Source of the DNA: Anaerolineae bacterium
Lineage (GTDB): Bacteria > Chloroflexota > Anaerolineae > Aggregatilineales > UBA3940
Length of the DNA: 7,388 nt
Assembly: GCA_020852775.1 (NCBI GenBank)
Contig: JADZAD010000300.1
Location: 1 to 7,388, forward strand
Direction: 5' to 3'
Position numbers and translations under genes: made by a program. The first letter of the stretch is position 1, and each line of letters opens with the position of its first letter. The notes under the pieces were generated by a model. It saw only the letters and a program-made list of their open reading frames with translations. It made no database searches and was not told where the DNA came from. Below, piece by piece: positions 1 to 6,969 of the stretch.

Positions 1-423
1 GCTGACGGGCGGCATCACCCCCTGCTTATCCGGGATCGGCTCGCCGTGCGGGCAGCGCGTGGGGTGGTCAAGGATCGCGTCCATGCGGTCTTCGATCAGC
101 TCGTTGACGCCCCGCTCAAAGTCATCGACGAGCGCATGCACATCCGCCCAGTCGAAGCCCATCTGCCGCACAAGGTACAGCTCCGAGAGGCGGTGGCGGC
201 GCAGGGCAGGCATCGCCAGGCGCTCCCCGGCGGGTGTCAGTTGCACACCCTTGTAGGGCTCATGCTCCAGCATGCCGCCGTCCTTCATGCGGCGGATCAT
301 GCGCGAGGCGGCCTGCAGCGACACGTCCATGTGCTCGGAGAGGCTGGTCAGGCTGGCGTATTCTTCATCCTGCTGGATGCGGTAGATTTCGGCTGCGTAA
401 CGCCGCATGGCGGTGCTGGTCAT
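1..423 (-). CDS. DtxR/MntR-family metal-dependent-type transcriptional regulator, C-terminus cut by window edge
   Basis: The 141 visible codons run off the left edge, so the C-terminal part is missing. Residues 1-70 form a winged helix-turn-helix (SLTSLSEHMDVSLQAASRMI, then LTPAGERLA), and the start aligns with B. subtilis MntR (MTTPSMEDYIEQIY against MTSTAMRRYAAEIY). Residues 75-120 are the dimerisation and metal-binding helices, followed by the family hallmark HPTRCPHGEPIP (120-131). Family members are cytoplasmic dimers that repress metal uptake or oxidative-stress genes when Fe or Mn is bound. Ancillary-site type residues H77, E81 and H96 are present. The primary-site positions look changed: R8 for MntR Asp8/DtxR Met10, A11 for MntR Glu11, and R104 for DtxR His106, while D100 and E103 remain. 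It may therefore sense metal differently or not at all. An in-frame TGA lies four codons upstream of the ATG at 423, so no earlier start is possible. The ribosome binding site is weak. Family assignment is firm; the ligand is unknown. Confidence 0.9.
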   Translation of the reverse strand, partial: MTSTAMRRYAAEIYRIQQDEEYASLTSLSEHMDVSLQAASRMIRRMKDGGMLEHEPYKGVQLTPAGERLAMPALRRHRLSELYLVRQMGFDWADVHALVDDFERGVNELIEDRMDAILDHPTRCPHGEPIPDKQGVMPPVS

Positions 424-493
424 GGGCGGATGGATTCAGTCCTGTTCCAGGTATACACGCACTCGGAAGCGCGCCGGAGCATAATTATTATGA

Positions 494-523
494 ATTATAT
501 AGTGCAAACTCCAGCCATCACAA
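494..523 (-). promoter_or_regulatory. Candidate sigma70-type promoter for the leftward DtxR-like gene
   Basis: On the minus strand, TTGTGA (523-518, 4 of 6 matches to TTGACA) lies 18 bases from a perfect TATAAT (499-494). This predicts transcription starting near 487 and a leader of about 64 bases before the ATG at 423. The -10 element sits in the AT-rich core of an otherwise GC-rich region. No experimental support is available, and sigma-factor preferences in this lineage may differ. Confidence 0.5.
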
Positions 524-634
524 CCCGACAGGACTTTTGTCTACGCGGATTGTCAGAGTGGCGTAAGAAAACTGGCGGCAGAAAATCATTTCAGATAAAC
601 TTATTTCACATCAAACTATTGCGGCGTTCAACAG

Positions 635-656
635 CCTCACACAGGGTGAGGAGGAG
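635..656 (+). promoter_or_regulatory. Ribosome binding site of the VOC gene, overlapped by a hairpin
   Basis: The tract AGGAGGAG (649-656) lies upstream of the ATG at 668. The spacing is 11 bases from its last G, which is slightly long. CCTCAC (635-640) can pair with GTGAGG (646-651) around a 5-base loop, so the first part of the Shine-Dalgarno tract can be held in a 6-bp stem while AGGAG at 652-656 stays free. This decides the start: an in-frame TAG at 659-661 excludes anything further upstream. Confidence 0.55.
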
Positions 657-667
657 TATAGCAGGGT

Positions 668-1528
668 ATGGCACACGTACTGGATCCGCGTGTAACGGTA
701 GGTAAGGTTTCACTCTCCGTGGCGAGCCTGGAGCGATCGCTGCGCTATTATCAGGACAACATCGGGCTGCGCCTGTTTGAAACGGGCGGCGGGGAAGCCC
801 TGCTGGGGGCCGGCGACACCCCGCTCGTGCATCTGCGGGAGCGCGCGGGGGCGCGCCCGGCCCGGCGGATGACCGGGTTGTATCATTTCGCCATCCGTGT
901 GCCCTCCCGGCTGGAACTGGCCCGCACCATCAGACACCTCGCGGAGAGCGAAACGCCGATCAGCGGGGCCTCGGATCACCTGTTCAGCGAGGCGCTCTAC
1001 CTGAGCGACCCGGACGGGCACGGCATCGAGATCTACCGCGACCGTGACCGCGGCGGCTGGTACGACGGGCAGGGCCGGATGCGCGTCGATACGCTGCCGA
1101 TGGACTTTGACGGGGTGCTGGGCGAATTGCAGAACGATCGCAGCCCGTGGGAAGGCATCCACCCGGAGACGGTGATGGGGCACATCCACCTGCACGTCGC
1201 CGACCTGCCCTCGACCGACCGTTTCTATGTCGGCGTGCTTGGCTTCGAGAAGCCGCCGTTCGCTATGGAGCTGCCCAGCGCCAGCTTCGTCAGCGCGGGG
1301 GGCTACCACCATCATCTTGGCCTCAACACCTGGGCCGGGGTCGGCGCGCCGCCGCCCGCGGAGGATACCGCCCACCTGCTGCGCTACGAGATCCTCTTCC
1401 CGGATCAGGCCGCATTGAGCCCGGTGCTGGCGCGGCTGGACGAAGCGGCAATCCCACACACCGGCGAGGCAGGTGGCTGGCTGGTGCGCGATCCATCACA
1501 GAACACCATCCTGCTGCGCGTCGCATAG
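668..1528 (+). CDS. VOC-superfamily ring-cleavage dioxygenase, CatE-like (putative catechol 2,3-dioxygenase)
   Basis: This 286-residue protein has close to the length of B. subtilis CatE, a catechol 2,3-dioxygenase that opens the catechol ring at the extradiol position using O2 and a mononuclear metal, normally Fe(II). Four beta-alpha-beta-beta-beta modules are visible, starting near residues 12, 71, 171 and 237. CatE-type signatures are GLYHFAIRVPSR (70-81), SEALYLSDPDGHGIEIYRD (107-125), MGHIHLHVADL (170-180) and SAGGYHHHLGLNTW (209-222). Candidate metal ligands are H73, E121, H172/H174/H176 and H214-H216; which of these bind metal cannot be settled here. The last module lacks the usual C-terminal glutamate (it ends DPSQNTILLRVA), as I recall for CatE itself. 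No signal peptide is seen, so it is expected to be cytoplasmic. It stands alone, with a terminator 20 bases after its stop, and diverges from the DtxR-like gene. Family assignment is strong; catechol as substrate is inferred, and another VOC activity is possible. Confidence 0.88.
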   Translation: MAHVLDPRVTVGKVSLSVASLERSLRYYQDNIGLRLFETGGGEALLGAGDTPLVHLRERAGARPARRMTGLYHFAIRVPSRLELARTIRHLAESETPISGASDHLFSEALYLSDPDGHGIEIYRDRDRGGWYDGQGRMRVDTLPMDFDGVLGELQNDRSPWEGIHPETVMGHIHLHVADLPSTDRFYVGVLGFEKPPFAMELPSASFVSAGGYHHHLGLNTWAGVGAPPPAEDTAHLLRYEILFPDQAALSPVLARLDEAAIPHTGEAGGWLVRDPSQNTILLRVA

Positions 1529-1548
1529 CAGGGGCGACAGGCAAAGTA

Positions 1549-1581
1549 AAAGGCCGGGAGGAGTGTATCCTTCCGGCCTTT
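1549..1581. terminator. Bidirectional intrinsic terminator between the VOC gene and pheT
   Basis: A 14-bp stem pairs 1549-1562 (AAAGGCCGGGAGGA) with 1568-1581 (TCCTTCCGGCCTTT). All pairs are Watson-Crick except one G-U, and the loop is 5 bases (GTGTA). The rightward transcript ends its stem in TTT followed by CTGTTT. The leftward transcript ends its stem in TTTTAC followed by TTTG. It lies between two convergent stop codons (1528 and 1603), so it can serve both genes. The U-tracts are short but flank a very stable stem. Confidence 0.88.
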
Positions 1582-1600
1582 CTGTTTGATCGCGTGTAGC

Positions 1601-4183
1601 TCAGGAGCGCAGCTTTGCGCCGAGCTTGCTCTCCAGCGCCCGGATGATGCGCGTCTGGATGCTGGCCGCGTCCTTGTCGCGCAGGGTCTTGTCGGGCGCC
1701 TGGAAGGTCATGCTGTACGCAAGGCTCTTCTTCCCCACGCCGATCTGCTCGCTGCGGTAGACGTCGAACAGGCGCACCCCCTTGAGCAGGTAACCGCCCG
1801 CCTCACGGATCACCGCCTCGACGGATGCGGCAGGCGTGGCTTCATCGACGACCACCGCGATGTCCTGGAAGATCGCCGGGAAGGTCGAGAGGCCGCCGGT
1901 GACGGTCGTGCCGGGGATTGCCGCGGCGAGTGCGTTCAGGTCGATCTCCGCAGCCAGCACCACCGGCTCACCGAGGCCGAAGGCGCCCAGCACCAGCGGG
2001 TGCAGTTCGCCGAACACACCGATGCTCCTGCCCGCGACGTTCAGGCTGGCCGTCCGCCCCGGGAAGAAGCTGCCATGCTCTACGGGCACAAAGCTGATGT
2101 CCTCCACGTGCAGGTCGTTCATCAGCCCCTCGATGATCCCCTTGAGGTCGAAGAAGTCCATCATGGCGGGGCTGGCCCCCGCGCCGTCCTGCCAGGCGGG
2201 CAGACCGCGCGCGCCGGTCAGGACGATGCACAGCCGGGCGGGCTCATCGGGCAGCTTCCAGCCCGCCACCGGCAGGTAGACGCTGCCGATCTCGAAGAGC
2301 GCCTGGCGATCGCGCCAGCGCGTGTTCTGCACAACGACCTGCAGCGCCCCGGCCAGCAGCGTATGACGCATCACCGAGCGTTCGGCGCTGATCGGGTTGG
2401 CCAGCGCTACGTAGGGCGCATCCGGCCAGCCGGAGGACGACCCAGCTGGCGTGAGGCGCGCCTCGACCTCCGGGGTGGTGAAGCGGTAGGTGACGATCTC
2501 CTGCACGCCGAGCTTGACCAGCGCATCGCGTACTCGTTCTTCGTTGACCAGCGTCGGGTTGTTGCGCTGCGGGGGCAGCTCGTCGATCAGCATCGTGTCC
2601 GGGATGCGATCATAGCCATAGATGCGCGCGATCTCCTCGATCAGGTCGGCGCGTGCGACCACGTCCTGGATATCGCGGTCGGCCTCGTTATGTACCTGCC
2701 CGATATCCATGCGGTGATCCGGCGCGGTGACGTGCAGCGTATCGCCCTCCTGCCGCACGCTGAACTCCAGCCGTTCCAGGATACTGCGTGCCTCGCTGAT
2801 GTCGATCGGGATACCGAGCAGACGATCCACTTCCGACATCGGCAGGTCGATGCTGACCGGCGGTGCGGGCTGCGGGTAGTCGTCGATCTCACCCTGCGCG
2901 ATCTCGCCTTTGCCAAGCTGGCGCATCAGGTCGATTGCGTGGCGCAGGCCGGGCAGTGCCTGCGACGGGTGGATGCCGCGGCTGAAGCGCGTCCCGGCCT
3001 CGGAAGAGATCTCCGCGCCGTGCTCGCGCTGCGCGGTCAGCGTCTTGCGGATGTTGATGTAGTTCCAGCTTGCCGCTTCGAGCAGCACGCTGGTAGTCGT
3101 GTCGCTGATCTCGGATTCTGCACCGCCCATGATGCCGCCGAGGCTCAACGCCCCGGCTGTATCACAGACGAGGATGGTGAAATCGTCAAGCTGGCGCTTC
3201 ACGCCGTCAAGCGTGGTAAGCGTCTCGCCGGGGGCGGGCAGCCGGGTGACGATCGTCGGCGGCAAGCCGCCCGCCCGCTGCACCAGCACATCGTAGTCGA
3301 AGGCATGCAGCGGCTGGCCCGTCTCCAGCATGACGTAGTTGGTGATGTCCACAATGTTGTTGATCGGGCGCATCCCGGCCAGGCGCAGGCGGCGCTGCAT
3401 CCACTCCGGTGAGGGCGCGATCGTCACGCCCTTGATCAGCGCCAGCGTGAAGCGCGGGTTGAGCACCGGGCTGGTGATCTCTATCCCCACCTGCCCCTTG
3501 ATCGCCGGGCCGGTCGCGCTGACCTGCCCCGACGGGTAGCGCAGGGTCTGCCCGGTCAGCGCGGCGACCTCCCGGGCGATGCCGAGCACGGAGAAGCAGC
3601 GGGCGAGGTTGGGCGTCAGCGAGATGTCGAGCACCGCATCGCCGAGCACGTCCTGCAGCGGGGTGCCGGGCGCGGCGTCGCTCGCCAGCAGGAGGATGCC
3701 TTCGTGCTCCTCCCACAGGCCGAGTTCCTTCGCCGAACACACCATGCTGTTGTTGTCGATCCCGCGCAGCTTACGCGGTTTGATCACCAGCAGCGAGCCG
3801 TCTTCCTTGTGCCCGTCGATCACCGTGGCGCCCTCGCGGGCATACGGCGTCACCAGCGGCGGGTTGATCGGGCCCGCGCCCTTGTACGGGTAGAGGTTCG
3901 GCGCGCCGGTAACGACCTGCTCGACATGCCCCAGCCCGGAATCGACCATCGCCAGCACCAGCTTGTCGGCGTCCGGGTGCGGCTTCACCTCGAGGATGTG
4001 CCCGACGACGATCTTCTCGCGGTCCCAGACGAGGTGGTTCGACTGCACGTCTTCGTCTGCCGGGATGCCGATGTAGTCGATCGTCTCGACTTCCATCCCG
4101 GCCAGCGTCAGGCGGTGCGCGAGTTCCTCAATGGGCACGGTCAGGTCAACGTATTCCTTCAGCCATGATACGGGTATCTTCAT
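1601..4183 (-). CDS. pheT: Phenylalanine--tRNA ligase beta subunit
   Basis: This 860-residue beta chain belongs to the cytoplasmic (alpha-beta)2 synthetase that charges tRNA-Phe with phenylalanine; the beta chain binds tRNA and edits mischarged Tyr-tRNA-Phe. The N-terminus MKIPVSWLKEYVDL is typical. A tRNA-binding OB-fold (EMAP/Myf type) begins at KIVVGHILEVKPHPDADKL (57-75). The B3/B4 editing region carries TPNLARCFSVLGIARE (190-205), followed by the B5 region at NNIVDITNYVMLETGQPLHAFD (275-296), then GGIMGGAESEISD (349-361). The B6/B7 catalytic-like fold includes ADLIEEIARIYGYDRIP (512-528). The C-terminal FDX-ACB anticodon-binding domain spans about 765-858. It is longer than the roughly 795 residues of E. 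coli PheT, partly through about 14 extra residues at 495-512. An in-frame ATG at 4231 is rejected as the start because only the ATG at 4183 has a good ribosome binding site and the conserved N-terminus. It is the last gene of the leftward operon and ends at the shared terminator. Confidence 0.97.
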   Translation of the reverse strand: MKIPVSWLKEYVDLTVPIEELAHRLTLAGMEVETIDYIGIPADEDVQSNHLVWDREKIVVGHILEVKPHPDADKLVLAMVDSGLGHVEQVVTGAPNLYPYKGAGPINPPLVTPYAREGATVIDGHKEDGSLLVIKPRKLRGIDNNSMVCSAKELGLWEEHEGILLLASDAAPGTPLQDVLGDAVLDISLTPNLARCFSVLGIAREVAALTGQTLRYPSGQVSATGPAIKGQVGIEITSPVLNPRFTLALIKGVTIAPSPEWMQRRLRLAGMRPINNIVDITNYVMLETGQPLHAFDYDVLVQRAGGLPPTIVTRLPAPGETLTTLDGVKRQLDDFTILVCDTAGALSLGGIMGGAESEISDTTTSVLLEAASWNYINIRKTLTAQREHGAEISSEAGTRFSRGIHPSQALPGLRHAIDLMRQLGKGEIAQGEIDDYPQPAPPVSIDLPMSEVDRLLGIPIDISEARSILERLEFSVRQEGDTLHVTAPDHRMDIGQVHNEADRDIQDVVARADLIEEIARIYGYDRIPDTMLIDELPPQRNNPTLVNEERVRDALVKLGVQEIVTYRFTTPEVEARLTPAGSSSGWPDAPYVALANPISAERSVMRHTLLAGALQVVVQNTRWRDRQALFEIGSVYLPVAGWKLPDEPARLCIVLTGARGLPAWQDGAGASPAMMDFFDLKGIIEGLMNDLHVEDISFVPVEHGSFFPGRTASLNVAGRSIGVFGELHPLVLGAFGLGEPVVLAAEIDLNALAAAIPGTTVTGGLSTFPAIFQDIAVVVDEATPAASVEAVIREAGGYLLKGVRLFDVYRSEQIGVGKKSLAYSMTFQAPDKTLRDKDAASIQTRIIRALESKLGAKLRS

Positions 4184-4192
4184 CCGTCTCTT

Positions 4193-4198
4193 CTCCTC
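4193..4198 (-). promoter_or_regulatory. Ribosome binding site of pheT
   Basis: GAGGAG on the minus strand (4198-4193) lies 9 bases before the ATG at 4183. It selects this start over the in-frame ATG at 4231, which would place the site inside the coding region and add 16 non-conserved residues. Confidence 0.85.
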
Positions 4199-4204
4199 AT
4201 GGGT

Positions 4205-4237
4205 CGGGCGGAACGCGCCCGGCTTGAACACGGTTCA
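4205..4237 (-). other. Two small adjacent hairpins in the 72-base gap before pheT
   Basis: One stem pairs CGGGCG (4205-4210) with CGCCCG (4216-4221) across a 5-base loop. A second pairs TGAAC (4225-4229) with GTTCA (4233-4237) across a 3-base loop. On the mRNA they lie just upstream of the pheT ribosome binding site. Neither is followed by a U-run, so they do not look like intrinsic terminators. They could affect translation or processing of pheT, or be incidental to GC-rich sequence. Confidence 0.35.
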
Positions 4238-4255
4238 GTCTGCGCGCTTCACACG

Positions 4256-6949
4256 CTAATCCGCCTCTTCGACGGTCAGGGTATTCAGGTACACGGCCCC
4301 GTCCGGCGCGTAGAGGCGAGCGCTCATCACGAACAGGCGCTGGAAGCTCGACAGGCTGTACAGCCCGGTGAGCAGGTCGTAGCGTCCTGCAGGCGCATCC
4401 TCCGGCACGGTGAGCGTCACCGTCTGGGTGATCGTCTCGCCGGGCTGCCACTGCGTCGTGAGATAGGCCTCACGGAGCGGGGCGCCGTCAGCCTGCGCGA
4501 GCAGAGTGCGCGTCTCCGGGTCGTACAGGTGCACGAAATAGTTGTAGTTCTCCGGCGAAGCGCCGGTCGCTTCCCACGCCAGCGTCAGGGTGAACGCCTC
4601 ACCGGGGCGGATAGTAACCTGATCCTGCCAGTAGCCCGCGAAGCGGATGGCATCGCCGAGCGGCACATCCAGCCGTCGATATGCTTCATCATCCGTCGGC
4701 GCAAGCCGTACATCCTGCACCAGTACGCTCAGGCAGCGCGGCGGCGTCGGGTCGGCCAGCCAGCAGGCGTCCGTACCTACCGGTGCACCAATCAACGTGG
4801 TGTTGACCCGGCAGCGCGCATCCCCGCCGACTGTCCAGCACTCCGGGCCGCCATCCAGCGTCAGCAGGTTGTACCCGGCTCGCAGCGGCAGGTCGGGCAG
4901 TGTATAGGTTGCAGCCGCGCCGATGACCAGCGCCGTGACCGGCTGCTCGTTCAGCGTGACGGCTACCCGGCGCGGCGTGTCCCCGGCGAAGGCGCGGAAG
5001 CTCAACATGCGGTGCTGCGCGACCGGGCTGTAGATCACGACGCTGGCCCGTTGAGACAGCCAGCGCGAAGGCACACCGTCCCAGTTTTCGACAAGCCCCC
5101 AGCCGATGCCCTCGGCGCTCTTCCCGGCGAAACCATCCAGTGCGAGCAGTGGCCCGGATACCGCCCCGGCCTCTGGCACGGCGAACAGCACATTGTTCTC
5201 GTCTTCAACCGTATAGCCGCCAAGCAGCCCGGTAAGATAGGCGCGCCGTCCGGCTTCGTCTCCGATGCTGCCCCGGTGCACCAGCACATAGCGGATTCGC
5301 TCCGAGGCCAGCAGCGCGGCTCCTTCCGCCGGATCGAGCGGGAGCAGGATGTCACCCACGGCCTCCGGCGGCGTGGTGACACTTTCCAGCAGCGCGATCC
5401 GGCCCGGCGGCTGCGGCAGGGCGCGATCGACGTAGCCCTCCACGAGCGGCCAGCCGTGGTTGATCTGTTGAGCCATGGAGGAAGGCCACTGACTGCGCAG
5501 GCCGAGCGGCAGGTTCAGCACCGCCCCACCCGGTTCCTGCCCTGCGAGATAGCGTGACACCGCTCCCGCAGGTTCAACGGCGAATGACGGAAAAGGCCAC
5601 AGCACGGTGTATTCCAGCGCCATCACCAGCCCCAGCACGGCAACGGCGCTCACCGCCCGGCTCCCGGGCTTCCATGCCAGCAACTCTCGCGCACCGAACG
5701 CCACCAGCACCCCCAGCGTGATGCCGGTCAGCAGGTTGAAGCGCCCCGGCGTCCGCACGATCGCATAGAACGGCGTGCCGGTCAGGGTGGCATACGGCAG
5801 CGTGAAGAAGGACTCAGTCGCTTCCAGCCTGTAGACAAGCGGCTGGCGCAGCCACAGCAGGTACGGGCCGAGCGCGAACAGCATCGCCACGAGCGCCACG
5901 GCCAGCCAAGGGAGGCCATCACGCCAGCGTCGGGCCAGCGCGACCCCGGCCAGCACGATCACCGACAGCCCCAGATAGGCCATGATCTCCTGCCGGTTCG
6001 CGGCAAGGATCGTCGGCGCGTAGGGTGGAACCATGCCCAGCGCCCGCAGCAGCGGGTTTTCCGGGGACGGGCTGAGGTAGCTCAACGGCTCGACGGAGAA
6101 AAGCAGATTGCCTCCCTCCATCACCTGCCCGGTCGGGCCGGCCAGCAGACGCAGGGTGGGTAGGTAGAAGGGCAGACACAACACAAACGCCACCCCCGCA
6201 ACGATCCCCAGCGCGCGCCAGAGCGGCCAGCCGCCGAAGCGCGGCGCGGCTTGCCACAGGTGGATCATCACGACCAGCACCGTCCACGGGCCGAGCACGT
6301 AGGGCAGCAGGGTGGCGTGCATCATCAGCGCCAGCGCCAGCAGCACCCCCGTGATCGCTGCGCGGCGCGGCAGCGGCAGGCGCAGGGTACGCAGCAGCAT
6401 CATCATGTAGAGCAGCGTGAGCGACTGGTTCGCCAGCGCCATGTGCCCGGCTAGCCCGTGCGTGACGCGCAGCGGCCAGAGCATGATCGCCAGCCCGCCC
6501 AGCAGCGCCGCTCCGCGGTGCGCGGTCACCTCGCGGCAGAGCAGGTAGCCGCAGTACCCGGTCAGCATGTAGCCGAGCAGGAACGTCAGGTTGTAGGCCA
6601 CTATTGGCGAGAAGAGCAGCGTTAGCGGCAGGCTGGCTATCGGGTAGACCCACTGGGCTGCCCGCACCGGGGCGAGATAAACGCCGGGATACGCCAGGGT
6701 GTCGATTACGAACGGGTTGTGCCCGGCCAGCATAGCTTCACGGGTATGCCAGAGGATCCACATCGTCTCAAGCTGGTCGCCGCCCGCGTCGCCCGCCAGC
6801 CCGGCTCGGAGCCGGATCGTAACCGGCCAGGTCACGATCACCGTGACCAGCGCGTAGAACGCGAAGACGGCAGCCGCGAACAGCCAGGAGCGTCTTCGCT
6901 CCGGCTGCGCCTGCCACCAGTTTTCTGCCCGCGCGATCAGTATCACCAC
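4256..6949 (-). CDS. Large polytopic membrane protein, GT-C/YfhO-like putative glycosyltransferase with extracytoplasmic beta-sandwich C-terminus
   Basis: This 897-residue protein has about 12 hydrophobic segments, near 22-43, 100-117, 120-138, 146-160, 170-187, 196-214, 216-232, 246-264, 322-340, 347-366, 403-422 and 433-452. The loop after the first segment carries GDAGGDQLETMW (53-64). Acidic residues there (D54, D58) are typical of GT-C enzymes, which transfer sugars from lipid-phosphate donors on the outer membrane face. RTPGRFNLL (399-407) resembles a YfhO/GT-C-like segment. Residues 453-897 look extracytoplasmic. A first part has LNLPLG (478-483) and NHGWPLVEGYVDRALP (497-512); next is a beta-rich, galactose-binding-like stretch (about 610-700). 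A cysteine group follows (C704, C713, C729, C739), then a C-terminal beta-sandwich (about 765-892) with NYNYFVHLYD (801-810) and TTQWQPGE (831-838). The start is GTG (6949) or the adjacent GTG (6946); a TGA five codons upstream of 6949 blocks earlier starts. It lies between pheS and pheT, 20 bases after the pheS stop. The fold class is fairly secure; donor, acceptor and actual transferase activity are not known. Confidence 0.82.
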   Translation of the reverse strand: MVILIARAENWWQAQPERRRSWLFAAAVFAFYALVTVIVTWPVTIRLRAGLAGDAGGDQLETMWILWHTREAMLAGHNPFVIDTLAYPGVYLAPVRAAQWVYPIASLPLTLLFSPIVAYNLTFLLGYMLTGYCGYLLCREVTAHRGAALLGGLAIMLWPLRVTHGLAGHMALANQSLTLLYMMMLLRTLRLPLPRRAAITGVLLALALMMHATLLPYVLGPWTVLVVMIHLWQAAPRFGGWPLWRALGIVAGVAFVLCLPFYLPTLRLLAGPTGQVMEGGNLLFSVEPLSYLSPSPENPLLRALGMVPPYAPTILAANRQEIMAYLGLSVIVLAGVALARRWRDGLPWLAVALVAMLFALGPYLLWLRQPLVYRLEATESFFTLPYATLTGTPFYAIVRTPGRFNLLTGITLGVLVAFGARELLAWKPGSRAVSAVAVLGLVMALEYTVLWPFPSFAVEPAGAVSRYLAGQEPGGAVLNLPLGLRSQWPSSMAQQINHGWPLVEGYVDRALPQPPGRIALLESVTTPPEAVGDILLPLDPAEGAALLASERIRYVLVHRGSIGDEAGRRAYLTGLLGGYTVEDENNVLFAVPEAGAVSGPLLALDGFAGKSAEGIGWGLVENWDGVPSRWLSQRASVVIYSPVAQHRMLSFRAFAGDTPRRVAVTLNEQPVTALVIGAAATYTLPDLPLRAGYNLLTLDGGPECWTVGGDARCRVNTTLIGAPVGTDACWLADPTPPRCLSVLVQDVRLAPTDDEAYRRLDVPLGDAIRFAGYWQDQVTIRPGEAFTLTLAWEATGASPENYNYFVHLYDPETRTLLAQADGAPLREAYLTTQWQPGETITQTVTLTVPEDAPAGRYDLLTGLYSLSSFQRLFVMSARLYAPDGAVYLNTLTVEEAD

Positions 6950-6952
6950 CTG

Positions 6953-6958
6953 CTCCTT
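6953..6958 (-). promoter_or_regulatory. Ribosome binding site of the membrane-protein gene, with tandem GTG starts
   Basis: AAGGAG on the minus strand (6958-6953) lies 3 bases before the GTG at 6949 and 6 bases before the GTG at 6946. The spacing favours the second GTG. It falls wholly inside the 20-base gap after the pheS stop, which suits translational coupling to pheS. Confidence 0.7.
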
Positions 6959-6969
6959 GCATCAGCCGC

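Larger units (their letters stand above)
424..667. other. Divergent intergenic regulatory region
   Basis: This is the 244-base control region shared by the divergent regulator and VOC genes. It contains an AT-rich island (about 481-500) in which ATAATT (481-486) and AATTAT (493-498) form an inverted repeat with a 6-base spacer. A second perfect 8-base inverted repeat, AGTCCTGT (438-445) and ACAGGACT (528-535), flanks the leftward promoter. ATTTCA occurs twice, 15 bases apart (588-593 and 603-608). No recognisable DtxR or MntR consensus operator is present. I could not define a convincing -35/-10 pair for the rightward gene, although AT-rich sequence at 580-620 could hold one. Short repeats of this size can arise by chance. 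Confidence 0.45.

Noticed and set aside
481..620. AT-rich island as a mark of recent insertion or mobile element
   Set aside because: There are no terminal repeats, transposase remnants or target duplications, and ordinary promoter composition explains the AT-richness.
46..705. 219-codon open frame on the plus strand across the regulator, intergenic region and VOC start
   Set aside because: It runs antisense to the DtxR-like gene, then through the AT-rich promoter region and into the VOC gene in the wrong frame; no family resemblance.
1586..3412. 608-codon open frame on the plus strand opposite pheT
   Set aside because: It is a GC-rich antisense shadow of a securely identified pheT, with low-complexity Arg/Ala/His/Gln-rich sequence, no recognisable domain, and a start inside the terminator region.
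4205..4221. Possible intrinsic terminator between the membrane-protein gene and pheT
   Set aside because: The stem is only 6 bp and is followed on the transcript by CACCC-like sequence without a U-run.
4184..4231. Sixteen-residue N-terminal extension of PheT from the ATG at 4231
   Set aside because: The conserved PheT N-terminus begins at MKIPVSWLKEYVDL, and the only good ribosome binding site precedes the ATG at 4183.
4199..5557. 452-codon open frame on the plus strand opposite the membrane-protein gene
   Set aside because: It is antisense to a well-supported coding region and its composition is that of a GC-rich shadow frame, with no motif.
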